In this document: in pieces, positions 35,877 to 44,827 of the stretch | Numbering within the stretch: position 1 is the first letter of the stretch | Layout of the letters: each line of letters opens with the position of its first letter | Source: Haloplasmatales bacterium 4B | Lineage (GTDB): Bacteria > Bacillota_I > Bacilli_A > Haloplasmatales > Haloplasmataceae | Assembly (NCBI GenBank): GCA_003586005.1 | Contig: NSKI01000008.1 | Coordinates: 21,812-85,811, forward strand | Length of the DNA: 64,000 nt | Direction: 5' to 3' | Made by a program: the position numbers and the translations under genes | The notes under the pieces: model-generated | What the model saw: only the letters and a program-made list of their open reading frames with translations | The model's database searches: none | Told to the model about the DNA's origin: nothing

Positions 35877-36775
35877 TTATTTCTTAAAATTCAATTGTTT
35901 TTGCAAACGATCAAAACCTATCACTGTATTTGGAAAAATATTTGTCGCATTTTTTATATAAAGATTAGGATCAAACATCGCCGGACTAAAATGAGTTAAT
36001 ATTAATTCTCGAACATTACCTGCTTTAGCCAGATTTGCTGCTTCACTAAAGGTCATGTGTTTATATTTTATTGCTTTTTCAATATCTGCATTATCACCAT
36101 AAGAACCCTCACAAATGAATAAATCACTATCCTTTATAAATTGTGATATTGTACTTATTGGTCTTGTATCAGTAATAATACAAATTTTAAGTCCTTTCCT
36201 TACTTCTCCTAATACCATATCTGGTGTATATGTTTGCTTTTCAAAATCTATCTTTTCTCCTTTTTGGAGTTTATTAAATAATAATTTAGGTACTTTATTT
36301 CTTTCTGCTTTTAAAATATCAAATTTAGGTCTTCTTTTAATTATGAATTGATATCCTAAGCAAATCGTAGAATGGTCCAAGTTTATTGTTTTAATTTCTA
36401 CTTGTCCAAATGCATAACATCCGGGATTCTCATAGGCTATTAATTCATAAGGTAAATATGGTAATAATACTTTTAATCCTTTTAAAAGTTGATCGAGACC
36501 AGTTGGACCAATGATTGTAAGTGAATCTTTGCGACCGCTATTGCCAATTGTTGATAAAAGACCAGGTAAGCCAAATAAATGATCTCCATGAAAATGGGTT
36601 AGACAAATTATATCAATTGACTTAAATCCCTACCCAAGTAGTTTCATACTTACTTGACAACCTTCACCACAATCAATTAAGATTTTTTTTCCTGATAATT
36701 TATCAAAGTAGAAGTTAGAAACCGCTCAGGAATTGGCATGCTTCCACCGCTACCAAGTAACGCTATATCAATCAT
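35877..36775 (-). pseudogene. rnz: Broken ribonuclease Z
   Basis: From ATG 36775 the frame reads MIDIALLGSGGSMPIPERFL and reaches TAA within 40 codons; a one-base shift at the GGAAAAAAAA run restores KILIDCGEGCQVSMKLLG. There a TAG replaces the expected TGG (Trp), and the frame continues with the zinc motif LTHFHGDHLFGLPG. The rest, through 35877, is open (the ORF at 35877-36380 is its C-terminal part, including ICEGSYG, HMTFSEAANLA and LTHFSPAMFD). Two lesions in an enzyme that usually matures tRNA 3' ends. The first lies in a homopolymer, so sequencing error should be considered. The start overlaps the capA stop as ATGA. Confidence 0.9.
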
Positions 36776-37857
36776 ATAACTTCAATAGTTGAATTTAACG
36801 ATACAATTATTTCTTTAGTCTCGTTAAAATATTTCTCATGATTATATAATAACTTATCATCTAATTGTTTAAAAAAATATAATGAAAAAGTTTTATCTAC
36901 TGGGTCTTTATAACGGTATAGAAGTTTTGCTTTCGGATTAATTAAATCTATATCTAATTGATTTTTTCCGATGGACTTTGTTATATTGATTGAAAAAGCC
37001 ATCCCTATTAAACGTTCTATACCAACTTGATCGGATAAAAAATTACCCAGTGAATAAACAACAAATGTCTTCTGTTTATCATTTTCAATTACTTCAATCG
37101 GTTGTATTACATGTGGATGATGTCCTAGTATCAAATCAACACCTAAAGTTGATAAATATTCTGCCTGTTCATTTTGTAACTTAGAAGGATATTGCTCATA
37201 TTCATTCCCCCAATGCATTGAAACAATAATAATATCAACCCTATCCTTTACTGATTCGATATCCTTTTTTGCAATTTTAGGTGAATATAAATTAACTAAA
37301 TATTCTTTACCTTTTGGAACAGGTATTCCATTAGTACCATATGTATAAGCAACAAATGCAAACTTAATATTATTTCTAACAAATACTTTAACTCTGTTTT
37401 TTACACTAAAATCTGTTCCTGAATATATTATTTTTTGCTTATTCCAATAATCAAGTGAATTTTTAATTGCTTCTTCGCCCCTATCTAATGAATGATTATT
37501 AGCTAGCGATATTAAATTAAAACCACTATCTATAAGCGCATCACCAATTTCATAAGGACTGTTAAAACGAGGATAGCTTGATAGTCCTATTTCACTACCT
37601 CCAAGAATTGTTTCCTGATTAACAAAAGCAATATCATGACTTTTAATATATGGTTTAATATCTTGATAAATTAGTTTAAAATCATAAAATCCATCATGAT
37701 AACTAGAATTATAGATAGAGTCATGAATTAGATTATCACCTACTGCGACTAAAGAGGCTTGATAATTTTCATCATTGCTTACCACCCTTGATGAATCCAA
37801 TTCAATCTTACTACAGCCAAAAAAACATAAAATAAAAAATAACATTATTTTTTTCAT
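36772..37857 (-). CDS. CapA-family lipoprotein (metallophosphatase fold)
   Basis: A 361-residue protein with a lipoprotein signal (hydrophobic residues 4-13, lipobox FFGC at 12-15), so it is probably anchored to the outer face of the membrane. The CapA/PgsA fold motifs are AVGDNLIHDSIY, FVNQETILGG, LANNHSLDRGEEA and SMHWGNEYE...LGHHPHVIQ, including the usual metal-binding Asp, Asn and His. The poly-gamma-glutamate genes pgsB/C are not nearby, so the substrate is uncertain. It overlaps the broken rnz start by ATGA. Confidence 0.88.
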   Translation of the reverse strand: MKKIMLFFILCFFGCSKIELDSSRVVSNDENYQASLVAVGDNLIHDSIYNSSYHDGFYDFKLIYQDIKPYIKSHDIAFVNQETILGGSEIGLSSYPRFNSPYEIGDALIDSGFNLISLANNHSLDRGEEAIKNSLDYWNKQKIIYSGTDFSVKNRVKVFVRNNIKFAFVAYTYGTNGIPVPKGKEYLVNLYSPKIAKKDIESVKDRVDIIIVSMHWGNEYEQYPSKLQNEQAEYLSTLGVDLILGHHPHVIQPIEVIENDKQKTFVVYSLGNFLSDQVGIERLIGMAFSINITKSIGKNQLDIDLINPKAKLLYRYKDPVDKTFSLYFFKQLDDKLLYNHEKYFNETKEIIVSLNSTIEVI

Positions 37858-37963
37858 TATATCACCTACTCATTATCTTATTTTATACTCGAAAACAAGA
37901 TATATTCAAGTTCATTTCATATAATGCTTTATTATGAAAATAATAAAAACGTGAGGTGGAAAC

Positions 37964-39274
37964 ATGAAAAAAACCGCAAAAGGACTTTCAGTTTTTAGTT
38001 TAACCATGATGGCGTTAGGAAGTGTCATTGGTGGTTCATTCTTTTTAGGTTCAGCAATTTCTTTAAAAAACGCCGGACCTAGTATTGTTTTAGCTTATAT
38101 CCTAGCAGGAATAATTATTTGTTTTATTTTATTTGCTTTATCAGAATTAACAGTTGCCGACCCTACCCCTGGATCATTTCAAAAATTTGCTAGAAGAGAA
38201 TTTGGAAAAGGGATGGGATTTATAATTGGTTGGATTTATTGGACCGGTTTAGTTTTAGCTTTAAGTAGTGAAGCTGTTGCTGTATCAACATTTATAAAAA
38301 TTTGGTTCCCAAATTTAGCGATTCCTATTATTGGTTTAGTTATAATTGTATTAGTCACAATCATTAATTTACTAGGAACAGAAAAATTAAGTTTTCTAGA
38401 AAGTTGTTTAGCTGTTATTAAGGTTCTTACGATATTTGGCTTTATCGTTTTTGCTTATTTACTAATTTTTGGAAATCAAATCGATCTAGTAGATATTAAA
38501 AACCAAGCCTTTATGCCCAATGGATTTAAAGGTTTATCCGGAAGCATGTTAATTGTAATCTTTACTTATGCTGGTTTTGAAATAATAGGTTTAGCGGCTT
38601 CTGAAACAGCAAATCCCAATAAAGTTATTCCCAAAGCAATTTTGTCAACAATAATAATATTGATTAGTTTATATACATTATCATCACTAGCAATTATATT
38701 ATTAATCCCTACAAATGAAATTACAGCTAATATTTCTCCACTGGTCGCAGCTTTTGATTATCATAATATAACCTGGTTTGGTAAAGTAATAAACTTCATA
38801 ATGGTAAGCGCCATTTTGTCAACTATGCTTGCCGCTACTTTTAGTTTAGCAAGAATGCTTAGAGCCTTAGCTATTGATGGATTCGCACCATCATTCCTAA
38901 AAGACATTGGTGACATCCCCTATCGCGGCATTATTTTTTCTGGAAGTGCGATTTTAGTTTTCTTTAGTTTATCATTTGTATTACCAGAACAAATTTATAT
39001 TTTCTTAGTTAGCTCAAGTGGTTTTACATTCTTATTTATCTATTTAATTATCTTATTAACTCATAAAAAATTTAGAAAAAAAACTGGCTGCCCACAAAAA
39101 GGGAGTTGCCAATTACCATTTTATCCCTATTCATCTTGGATAAGTATTATTGGACTTGTATTATTTATGATTAGTATGCCATTTGTGAAAGGACAAGGTT
39201 CAGGTTTATTAGCAGGAGTAACACTTGTTTTATTCTACATTTTCATTTATTTTTTAGTAAGGAAAAAAATATAA
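37964..39274 (+). CDS. Amino acid permease (APC superfamily)
   Basis: A 436-residue, 12-helix permease. The first helix carries the substrate-binding Gly-rich pattern MALGSVIGGSFFLG, and YAGFEIIGLAASETANP follows in helix 6, both APC hallmarks. A cytosolic stretch near the C-terminus has two cysteines (KTGCPQKGSC). The substrate cannot be told. The ATG has GTGAGGTGG. It is monocistronic and converges with the AEC transporter. Confidence 0.9.
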   Translation: MKKTAKGLSVFSLTMMALGSVIGGSFFLGSAISLKNAGPSIVLAYILAGIIICFILFALSELTVADPTPGSFQKFARREFGKGMGFIIGWIYWTGLVLALSSEAVAVSTFIKIWFPNLAIPIIGLVIIVLVTIINLLGTEKLSFLESCLAVIKVLTIFGFIVFAYLLIFGNQIDLVDIKNQAFMPNGFKGLSGSMLIVIFTYAGFEIIGLAASETANPNKVIPKAILSTIIILISLYTLSSLAIILLIPTNEITANISPLVAAFDYHNITWFGKVINFIMVSAILSTMLAATFSLARMLRALAIDGFAPSFLKDIGDIPYRGIIFSGSAILVFFSLSFVLPEQIYIFLVSSSGFTFLFIYLIILLTHKKFRKKTGCPQKGSCQLPFYPYSSWISIIGLVLFMISMPFVKGQGSGLLAGVTLVLFYIFIYFLVRKKI

Positions 39275-39294
39275 AAGCTTCAAAATAGAAGCCT
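39274..39294 (-). terminator. Terminator between the APC and AEC transporter genes
   Basis: AGGCTTC pairs with GAAGCTT on the minus strand, with T-rich sequence following; it can also serve the converging APC gene. Confidence 0.5.
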
Positions 39295-39303
39295 TGATAA
39301 AAA

Positions 39304-40254
39304 CTATATTGGAAATAATACACTAACAATACCAATTATAAAACTTATAGTTAAAACACTCATCACTGTGGAAGAAAACACAATTTGTGATGATAAATCT
39401 GGTTCAATATCATATTCGATTGCTAATAGGACATTATTAACTGCACTAGGAGCACCAGAAATTATTATAATCACTTGACTAATGACAGGGTCAAGTTTTT
39501 CAATTTGAAATAATTTTACTAACAAAAAAGCTAAAAGAGGACTAATTATTAATCTCATAAAATTTGAAAGATATAATTTAGGAACTTTAAACTTAATTTT
39601 TGTTTCGGCTAATTGTGCGCCTAGTGTAACTAAAGCAAGTGGTACTAATCCTTTACTTAAGCTATCCAAAGAATTCCATATTGGAGCAATAACTGAAAGA
39701 TTAAGTGAACGAAATAATATTGCAAATACTACTGCATAGATTATCGGCATTTTTAATGTTTCAATTAATGAGTGAATTACTTGTTTTTCACCTGCATTTG
39801 CATTATAAATTCCAAAGGTATTTAATAATATACTTTGAGAAAGCATTATAACTACTTGAACTGATAAAGCAGTTAGAACAATAACTTCGTTATCTTTATA
39901 CAAAAGTAATAATAACGGAATACAATAATTTCCACTATTAAAAAAGACAACTGAGTTCACAAATGCACTTCTCGTTCTTTTTGGAAACTTAAATATAATA
40001 CTTACGATATGACTCAGAATTAACAGTATAAAAAATAAAATCAATATAAGAAAAATAATTTTCATAAATATAGAAGCATTTATAGAAGCTTTGAAGATGT
40101 TTGTAAATAATAATGCTGGCAAAAAGATATAAAACTGCAACTTTGCAAGTGTACTAGTGTTTAAATGAAATTTCTTTTGCAGTAAAAATCCAACAACGAT
40201 TTGTAAAAAAATTGGGATAATGACATTAACAATTATTTTAATAAATTCTGACAT
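39304..40254 (-). CDS. AEC-family transporter (auxin efflux carrier type)
   Basis: A 316-residue membrane protein with about ten helices in two halves. I start it at ATG 40254 (MSEFIKIIVN), seven or so bases after GGAGAGA; the in-frame ATG at 40275 lacks a site. Motifs include FIFLPALLFTNIF, FVNSVVFFNSGNYCIPLLL and LVTLGAQLAETK, typical of bacterial AEC/MleP-like carriers for malate or other carboxylates. The substrate is unknown. Confidence 0.88.
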   Translation of the reverse strand: MSEFIKIIVNVIIPIFLQIVVGFLLQKKFHLNTSTLAKLQFYIFLPALLFTNIFKASINASIFMKIIFLILILFFILLILSHIVSIIFKFPKRTRSAFVNSVVFFNSGNYCIPLLLLLYKDNEVIVLTALSVQVVIMLSQSILLNTFGIYNANAGEKQVIHSLIETLKMPIIYAVVFAILFRSLNLSVIAPIWNSLDSLSKGLVPLALVTLGAQLAETKIKFKVPKLYLSNFMRLIISPLLAFLLVKLFQIEKLDPVISQVIIIISGAPSAVNNVLLAIEYDIEPDLSSQIVFSSTVMSVLTISFIIGIVSVLFPI

Positions 40255-40375
40255 TTTTCTCTCCGTAATTTCCAAATTTAAAAGTATAAATATATATTTT
40301 TAGTAATTAATATAGGCGCTTTTTTCACATATATTTAATTAAAAGTTGCATAATATTAATAAAAGGAGTGATTAA

Positions 40376-40888
40376 ATGGATCAATTATATGAACTTGATA
40401 TTAAAATATCAGAAAATTTATTTATCCATTACATTCAAAATAGTCACATTGCCAACGTATTTATAAACAACTCAGAAAAAAATTTGTTAACAAAAAGTGC
40501 TGAAACCATGTCTTTTAAAGGTTTGTTAAATCTAATCGCCTTTTATACCCAATCGAGTAATTATGCCATTGCAGAGGACGGAACAATTTTATATTCAAAT
40601 ATCATTGATATAGGCGATGATATGTATCTACAATTAGAAGACAGTTTAGAATATTTTGACGAGTTAATTGGTGATGTATTAAGAGATTATGATAATGGTT
40701 ATCAAATAACATTATATTCAAAAACTAATCAATATGAAAACGACATCGAAATTGCTGCTTATTATTTATTCGATTCCGTAAAAGATTTATTTCAAGAGAT
40801 TGAAGACTTTCGAACAAATGATTTATATAAGTTAAAAATAAAACTTAATCATAAACTTGATGAATTCCATTATCAAGTAAATCATTAA
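40376..40888 (+). CDS. Unknown 170-residue acidic protein
   Basis: A soluble acidic protein with no signal peptide or membrane segment. The ATG has AAAGGAGTG. It is rich in Asp, Glu, Tyr and Asn, with alternating strand-like and helix-like stretches (EDGTILYSNIIDIGDDMYLQ, FDSVKDLFQEIEDF). I recognise no family. It stands alone between the AEC transporter and the decayed region. Confidence 0.7.
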   Translation: MDQLYELDIKISENLFIHYIQNSHIANVFINNSEKNLLTKSAETMSFKGLLNLIAFYTQSSNYAIAEDGTILYSNIIDIGDDMYLQLEDSLEYFDELIGDVLRDYDNGYQITLYSKTNQYENDIEIAAYYLFDSVKDLFQEIEDFRTNDLYKLKIKLNHKLDEFHYQVNH

Positions 40889-41166
40889 AGATATACGGAC
40901 TGCAAATAAATGATATAATTTTGAACAATAATAACACAATATTTCTAATTAATTTTCAATTTTAGAATCATCTTCAAATTCTAGGCTCTATCCTATTTTT
41001 ATTTATTGATTATAAACCAACCTATTTATTATAATACCTAATGTTAAAATAAGTATACTAGCACCAAAACAACCAATCTTTTATTCAAATAAACACTCTC
41101 ACTTTCACATTACAATTATAACATCAATATATGTTCTAAACAAATTTGATAGTTCCAACTAATTAT

Positions 41167-41229
41167 ATGCATAAAGAGTGTGCTGAAATTTGTAAGAAAT
41201 GTGCTGATTTATGTAGAAAAATGACCTAG
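41167..41229 (+). pseudogene. C-terminal remnant of a cysteine-rich four-helix (Csp-like copper storage) protein
   Basis: Twenty codons encode MHKECAEICKKCADLCRKMT with the CxxxC/CxxC spacing of the last helix of copper-storage-type four-helix bundle proteins. No upstream coding sequence for the rest is seen; a terminator follows. The bases from 40889 to 41166 hold no other feature I can support. Confidence 0.6.
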
Positions 41230-41242
41230 TAAACGATGCTCA

Positions 41243-41267
41243 AAGAATCCATCTCGGGTTCTTTTTT
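41243..41267 (+). terminator. Terminator after the cysteine-rich remnant
   Basis: GAATCC pairs with GGGTTC (one G-U) and is followed by TTTTTT. Confidence 0.7.
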
Positions 41268-41352
41268 CATTTGTAATTATTTAATTAAAATTAAAAAAGA
41301 AGCAAATATAAATTACTTCTCATTTACAATTACTTTCATATTAATGGATTAT

Positions 41353-41741
41353 TTACTGTCTTGTTTCATCAATTACTGATGTTAATTCTTTTTCAACAAC
41401 TGATGCAATGTCTACTAGTTCTTCATTTGCCATCATACCAATTAACTTAGTTGGTTTCGACATCCCTATAAATACATGACCTTTCTATCCATACACAACC
41501 ATTTTACATGGTAAAAAAAACCCAACTTCTAGATGTTTTTCTAAAACTTGTTTGGCTTGATGAGGATTACATACTTCCAGTATCTTAAATTCATTTTCAA
41601 AATCTAACCCTTTTCTTTTAACTTATCTTTAAAATTTAGTTCCCATAAAACTCCAAACTTTCGCTTACTTAAATTATTTTTTAAATCTTCAACTGCTTGA
41701 TCAAAGTTTTTATTGGTTTCTACTTGGTAGTTGATATCCAT
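41353..41741 (-). pseudogene. Broken DUF302-family gene
   Basis: From ATG 41741 (GAGG site) the protein reads DINYQVETNKNFDQAVEDL and KRKFGVLWELNFKDKLKEKG. A frameshift near 41608 is followed by LDFENEFKILEVCNPHQAKQ and VGFFLPCKMVVYG, then TAG at 41485-41487, and KGHVFIGMSKPTKLIGM to the end. The original reading is clearly a DUF302 protein. It follows the SHOCT gene closely, as in a former operon. Confidence 0.9.
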
Positions 41742-41756
41742 GTAGGTTCCTCAACA

Positions 41757-41990
41757 TTATTTTTTATTAATTAATTCTTTTTTACGTAAATATTCCTTTT
41801 CTGTTAATTCTCCATTAACAAACTTTGTATTTAACTCATCTATTGCAGAATTCTTATTTTTTTGTAAATGATTTGAAGCAAATAATTTATATACTACAAA
41901 AACAATTATCCCTATAAGTATTATGTGGATAATAAAACCCCAAACAACAAACATCCCATATCCATCGTCATAACCGTACATCATTGGCAA
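41757..41990 (-). CDS. SHOCT-domain small membrane protein
   Basis: A 77-residue protein with one membrane helix (about residues 15-37) and a C-terminal SHOCT motif (AIDELNTKFVNGELTEKEYL). The N-terminus (MPMMYGYDDGYGM) is Met/Tyr/Gly-rich, as in small SHOCT proteins found beside copper-handling genes. It is the only intact gene in the decayed cluster, followed by the broken DUF302 gene. Confidence 0.85.
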   Translation of the reverse strand: MPMMYGYDDGYGMFVVWGFIIHIILIGIIVFVVYKLFASNHLQKNKNSAIDELNTKFVNGELTEKEYLRKKELINKK

Positions 41991-42108
41991 TTTACTCCTT
42001 TTTTTATAATATCGCTTTTTTATAGTTTAAGCAGAAAATCTATAGTAATTCTGCATATCCAGTATGTATTTTATAAAATTTACAATCGTATAACTTTTGT
42101 TTTCAATC

Positions 42109-42149
42109 AAAAAAGCTAGAAATTGAATACATATCAACTCTAACTTTTT
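42109..42149 (-). terminator. Orphan terminator-like hairpin
   Basis: AAAAAGTTAGA pairs with TCTAGCTTTTT (one G-U) around an 18-base loop and is followed by T residues on the minus strand. The nearest minus-strand gene ends at 42440, so it may belong to a deleted gene. I see nothing else between 41991 and 42303. Confidence 0.35.
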
Positions 42150-42303
42150 AAAAGCTACATTGTCTTTTTTGTAAATCAATACTTCTCAATTAATATATTT
42201 ATTATTGGGCTGGTTAATTGATTAAATAGTTTGTAAATTACATAAATTTTAAATAATCAATTTTGATAATCTTTATTTTTCTTTATTACCTAAATATATG
42301 TAA

Positions 42304-42423
42304 ACAGGAAGTCATTTACAATTTACCTTAATGAATACCAATGTTGATGAAGAAATGAGTTTAGAGGTTCATCCTTTTGCAAGTAATTTTTTACGTATTG
42401 AAGAAGGTCATGGACTGATATAG
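42304..42423 (+). pseudogene. Internal remnant of a cupin-domain gene
   Basis: Thirty-nine codons read TGSHLQFTLMNTNVDEEMSL and then EVHPFASNFLRIEEGHGL, the core of the small cupin family whose usual form is TGxHLQxTLM...EVHxDxDQFLRIEEG. No start is present upstream and a stop follows at 42421. Confidence 0.75.
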
Positions 42424-42439
42424 AAATGATTAAGTTTAC

Positions 42440-42751
42440 TCATTTCTTTGCAGGCCCATTATTGTTATTATACTTTCTTTTAGCTGTTATTTTTCTTAAC
42501 CGTTGTATAATTTTAATAAATTCCAATTTTATTTTTGCCCCTATTAATTTAGTGATTTTAACAACATTTACCCAAGCTGTTTTAGCTACTTTTTTTATCT
42601 TAGGCCATAAGTATTGAGTAATTTTTACAGTTGTATTAGCAAGCATTTTAACCAATTTTTTAATTCGTGGCCACAAGTGTTTAACTACTTTAACAATCAA
42701 TTCCCATAAATATTTCAATCCATTTTTGACACTGTTTAACAATTTTTTCAA
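42440..42751 (-). CDS. Cationic Trp/Lys-rich repeat protein
   Basis: About 103 residues from a TTG at 42751 with AAAGGAG six bases upstream (the ATG at 42805 lacks a site). It is strongly basic and built of loosely repeated units of about 22 residues with the motif LWP(K/R)IKK: VVKHLWPRIKKLVK and ITQYLWPKIKKVAK, then a third weaker copy KLIGAKIKLEF. Each unit would form an amphipathic Lys/Trp helix. No signal peptide or cysteine. Membrane- or nucleic acid-binding is plausible; a bacteriocin-like role is speculation. I know no named family. Confidence 0.65.
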   Translation of the reverse strand: MKKLLNSVKNGLKYLWELIVKVVKHLWPRIKKLVKMLANTTVKITQYLWPKIKKVAKTAWVNVVKITKLIGAKIKLEFIKIIQRLRKITAKRKYNNNNGPAKK

Positions 42752-42863
42752 TTTTTTCTCCTTTACCTTTATATATTTTAAAAATGTATAATCTATTCTA
42801 TGCATAAGCTACGTCTGAATTAACTATAAATATCTAAAATTTGTAACAAAAAGTAAAAAATTA

Positions 42864-43778
42864 TTAAATGAAATGTTTTATATAATCAGAAAAATTCCAT
42901 TTATTTAAAAATTCATTAACAGAATCAAAACCTGATTTATACAAATGTTTCACAGAGTCCTTTTTCAATTTAAAATTAGTTGATTTTATTTCATGATTAT
43001 TATTAATAATTATTGTGCGAATTAAATTTTTATCTCGCACAAAAAACATTTCATCCATATTTATTGGAGCATTAATTATATCCTTTGTAAAAGCAATTAT
43101 GTTTTTTTTGCCTAATGATGTATAACTACATTCATCTTTTATTTTCAAGCCAAATGTCGGTCTTTTAGGCTCTCCTTCAAGATCAAATACCCAAATTGGA
43201 TAAGTACTCAATAACCCTCCATCAACAATGTAACTTACTTTGTTTCCATATTTTACTTTTACAGGTGTATAAAAATAAGGTATAGTACAACTCATCCTTA
43301 CAGCTTTTGCGATACTAAAATCTTCTGGTTTTATACCATATAAAACTAAATCGTCGGGCAAAATTAACATCCTTCTTGTAGTTATATCAGCTACAATTAT
43401 TTTTAATGGACTTTTGCCATTAGTCATAATGTCTTTAAATGTATTTATCCCTTTTTTATTTAATAAACTAGTCATCCATTTCTCTATGCATTCACTACCA
43501 TATATCCCATTATTAAAAATTAATGATAATGGTTTTCCTAACAGAAAAATTTTGGAGAGTTTTGTATTTGATAAAAATTGCTTAAAATCTGTTGAGTTTA
43601 ATGTTTCTATCATTTCTTTTGCTGTATAATTAGCAGTAATTAAAGATGCAATGATTGAACCAGCACTTGTTCCTGCACACTTTACAACTTCATAACCATT
43701 ATTATGTAATGCTTCATATGCTCCAACAAAACTAATTCCTAAAACTCCTCCGCCTTCAAAAACGAGATTAACTCGCAA
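42864..43778 (-). CDS. Patatin-like phospholipase
   Basis: A 304-residue acyl hydrolase with the Ser-Asp dyad: the oxyanion motif FEGGGVLGISFVGA, the nucleophile elbow AGTSAGS (Ser38) and the aspartate in VDGGLLSTYP (Asp186). Start is TTG 43778 with GGGGGTGG upstream. Members release fatty acids from phospholipids. It follows the coiled-coil gene by 27 bases; the two may form a unit. Confidence 0.92.
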   Translation of the reverse strand: MRVNLVFEGGGVLGISFVGAYEALHNNGYEVVKCAGTSAGSIIASLITANYTAKEMIETLNSTDFKQFLSNTKLSKIFLLGKPLSLIFNNGIYGSECIEKWMTSLLNKKGINTFKDIMTNGKSPLKIIVADITTRRMLILPDDLVLYGIKPEDFSIAKAVRMSCTIPYFYTPVKVKYGNKVSYIVDGGLLSTYPIWVFDLEGEPKRPTFGLKIKDECSYTSLGKKNIIAFTKDIINAPINMDEMFFVRDKNLIRTIIINNNHEIKSTNFKLKKDSVKHLYKSGFDSVNEFLNKWNFSDYIKHFI

Positions 43779-43805
43779 CTAACCACCCCCATATTATTAA
43801 CGGCT

Positions 43806-44717
43806 TTAAGTACTGAACAATATTTTTTGTTTTTTCTCTTCAATATTTATTAAGTCCTTAAGATAATTTTCTTTATAGGAACTTAGTTGTTTAACCATTT
43901 CATTTGTAGTATTATAACTTTGTTTAACATAATCAATAGTATTTAATATTCTCTTTTTATCTGCAATATCATAATATAACTCATTCACATAATAATCAGC
44001 CAGTTTAGTAATAGAACTGAAATCAATATTAGGGTTCATATAATAATTTACAACTTTTAATTCTCTAGCAAATTTACTTGTTAAATAATGTAGATTTTTA
44101 ATTTTTTCCTCAGTATGTTTAAAAAGTGAAGTTTTGGTAATTGTCATGAATAAGCCTTGCCCAAATATATCAAAGGTATCCCATTTTTTCGATTTTTCAA
44201 GCAAATCTAAAAGATATTTTAAAGTAATATTCAAATGATTTCCTGCATTAATTGCATCATTAATATCCCTAATCCGATTTTTATATTTTGATGATTCAAT
44301 GCTCATTGAATTTAATTTATCATATTTCTCCACTTCGCTTTCTAAAATTAAGGTTGCTTGTTCTTTCTTTAAACGTAAATATTCTTCTTCAAACTCATGA
44401 ATTTTCGCTATTTTTTGTTTTAATTCAATCACCTCAGAATTTATTAATTCACTTAGGTCAAAATAGATTTTGTAGTCATGTTCCATTTTAGTAACTTTTT
44501 TACCTTTAGATGTAAATAAATCAAACCATAAATAGATAATAGATTCATTTTCAAATTTATGTGTATTTATATCCTTTTTTTCTAACATATAAGCTAACTC
44601 TTTTTTCTTTTCCTTTAAATAAATGAAAACCTCCATGTTTTCTTCAAGTTTTTTTTCTAATGAATTCTTCCTATAAATAAGATCTTGCAATTCGCTTAAT
44701 CTTTTTTCTAATTCCAT
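43806..44717 (-). CDS. Long coiled-coil protein, unknown
   Basis: A 303-residue charged helical protein. Residues 1-60 and 90-150 are heptad-rich (MELEKRLSELQDLIYRKNSL, LIYLKEKK-like stretches); the middle has LLDLLEKSKKWDTFDIFGQG, and the C-terminus another helix. No membrane segment. The region KWDTFDIFGQG is shared by some bacterial coiled-coil proteins of unknown role. It lies directly upstream of the patatin gene. Confidence 0.75.
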   Translation of the reverse strand: MELEKRLSELQDLIYRKNSLEKKLEENMEVFIYLKEKKKELAYMLEKKDINTHKFENESIIYLWFDLFTSKGKKVTKMEHDYKIYFDLSELINSEVIELKQKIAKIHEFEEEYLRLKKEQATLILESEVEKYDKLNSMSIESSKYKNRIRDINDAINAGNHLNITLKYLLDLLEKSKKWDTFDIFGQGLFMTITKTSLFKHTEEKIKNLHYLTSKFARELKVVNYYMNPNIDFSSITKLADYYVNELYYDIADKKRILNTIDYVKQSYNTTNEMVKQLSSYKENYLKDLINIEEKKQKILFST

Positions 44718-44827
44718 ACTATCCGCACCTTTCTAATACTTTATTTAATATTATATGCGCCTAGTAATTAACTTGATAACTAAGCGTGTTATAATGAATA
44801 TAATATAATAATAAGGAGGATGATTTT

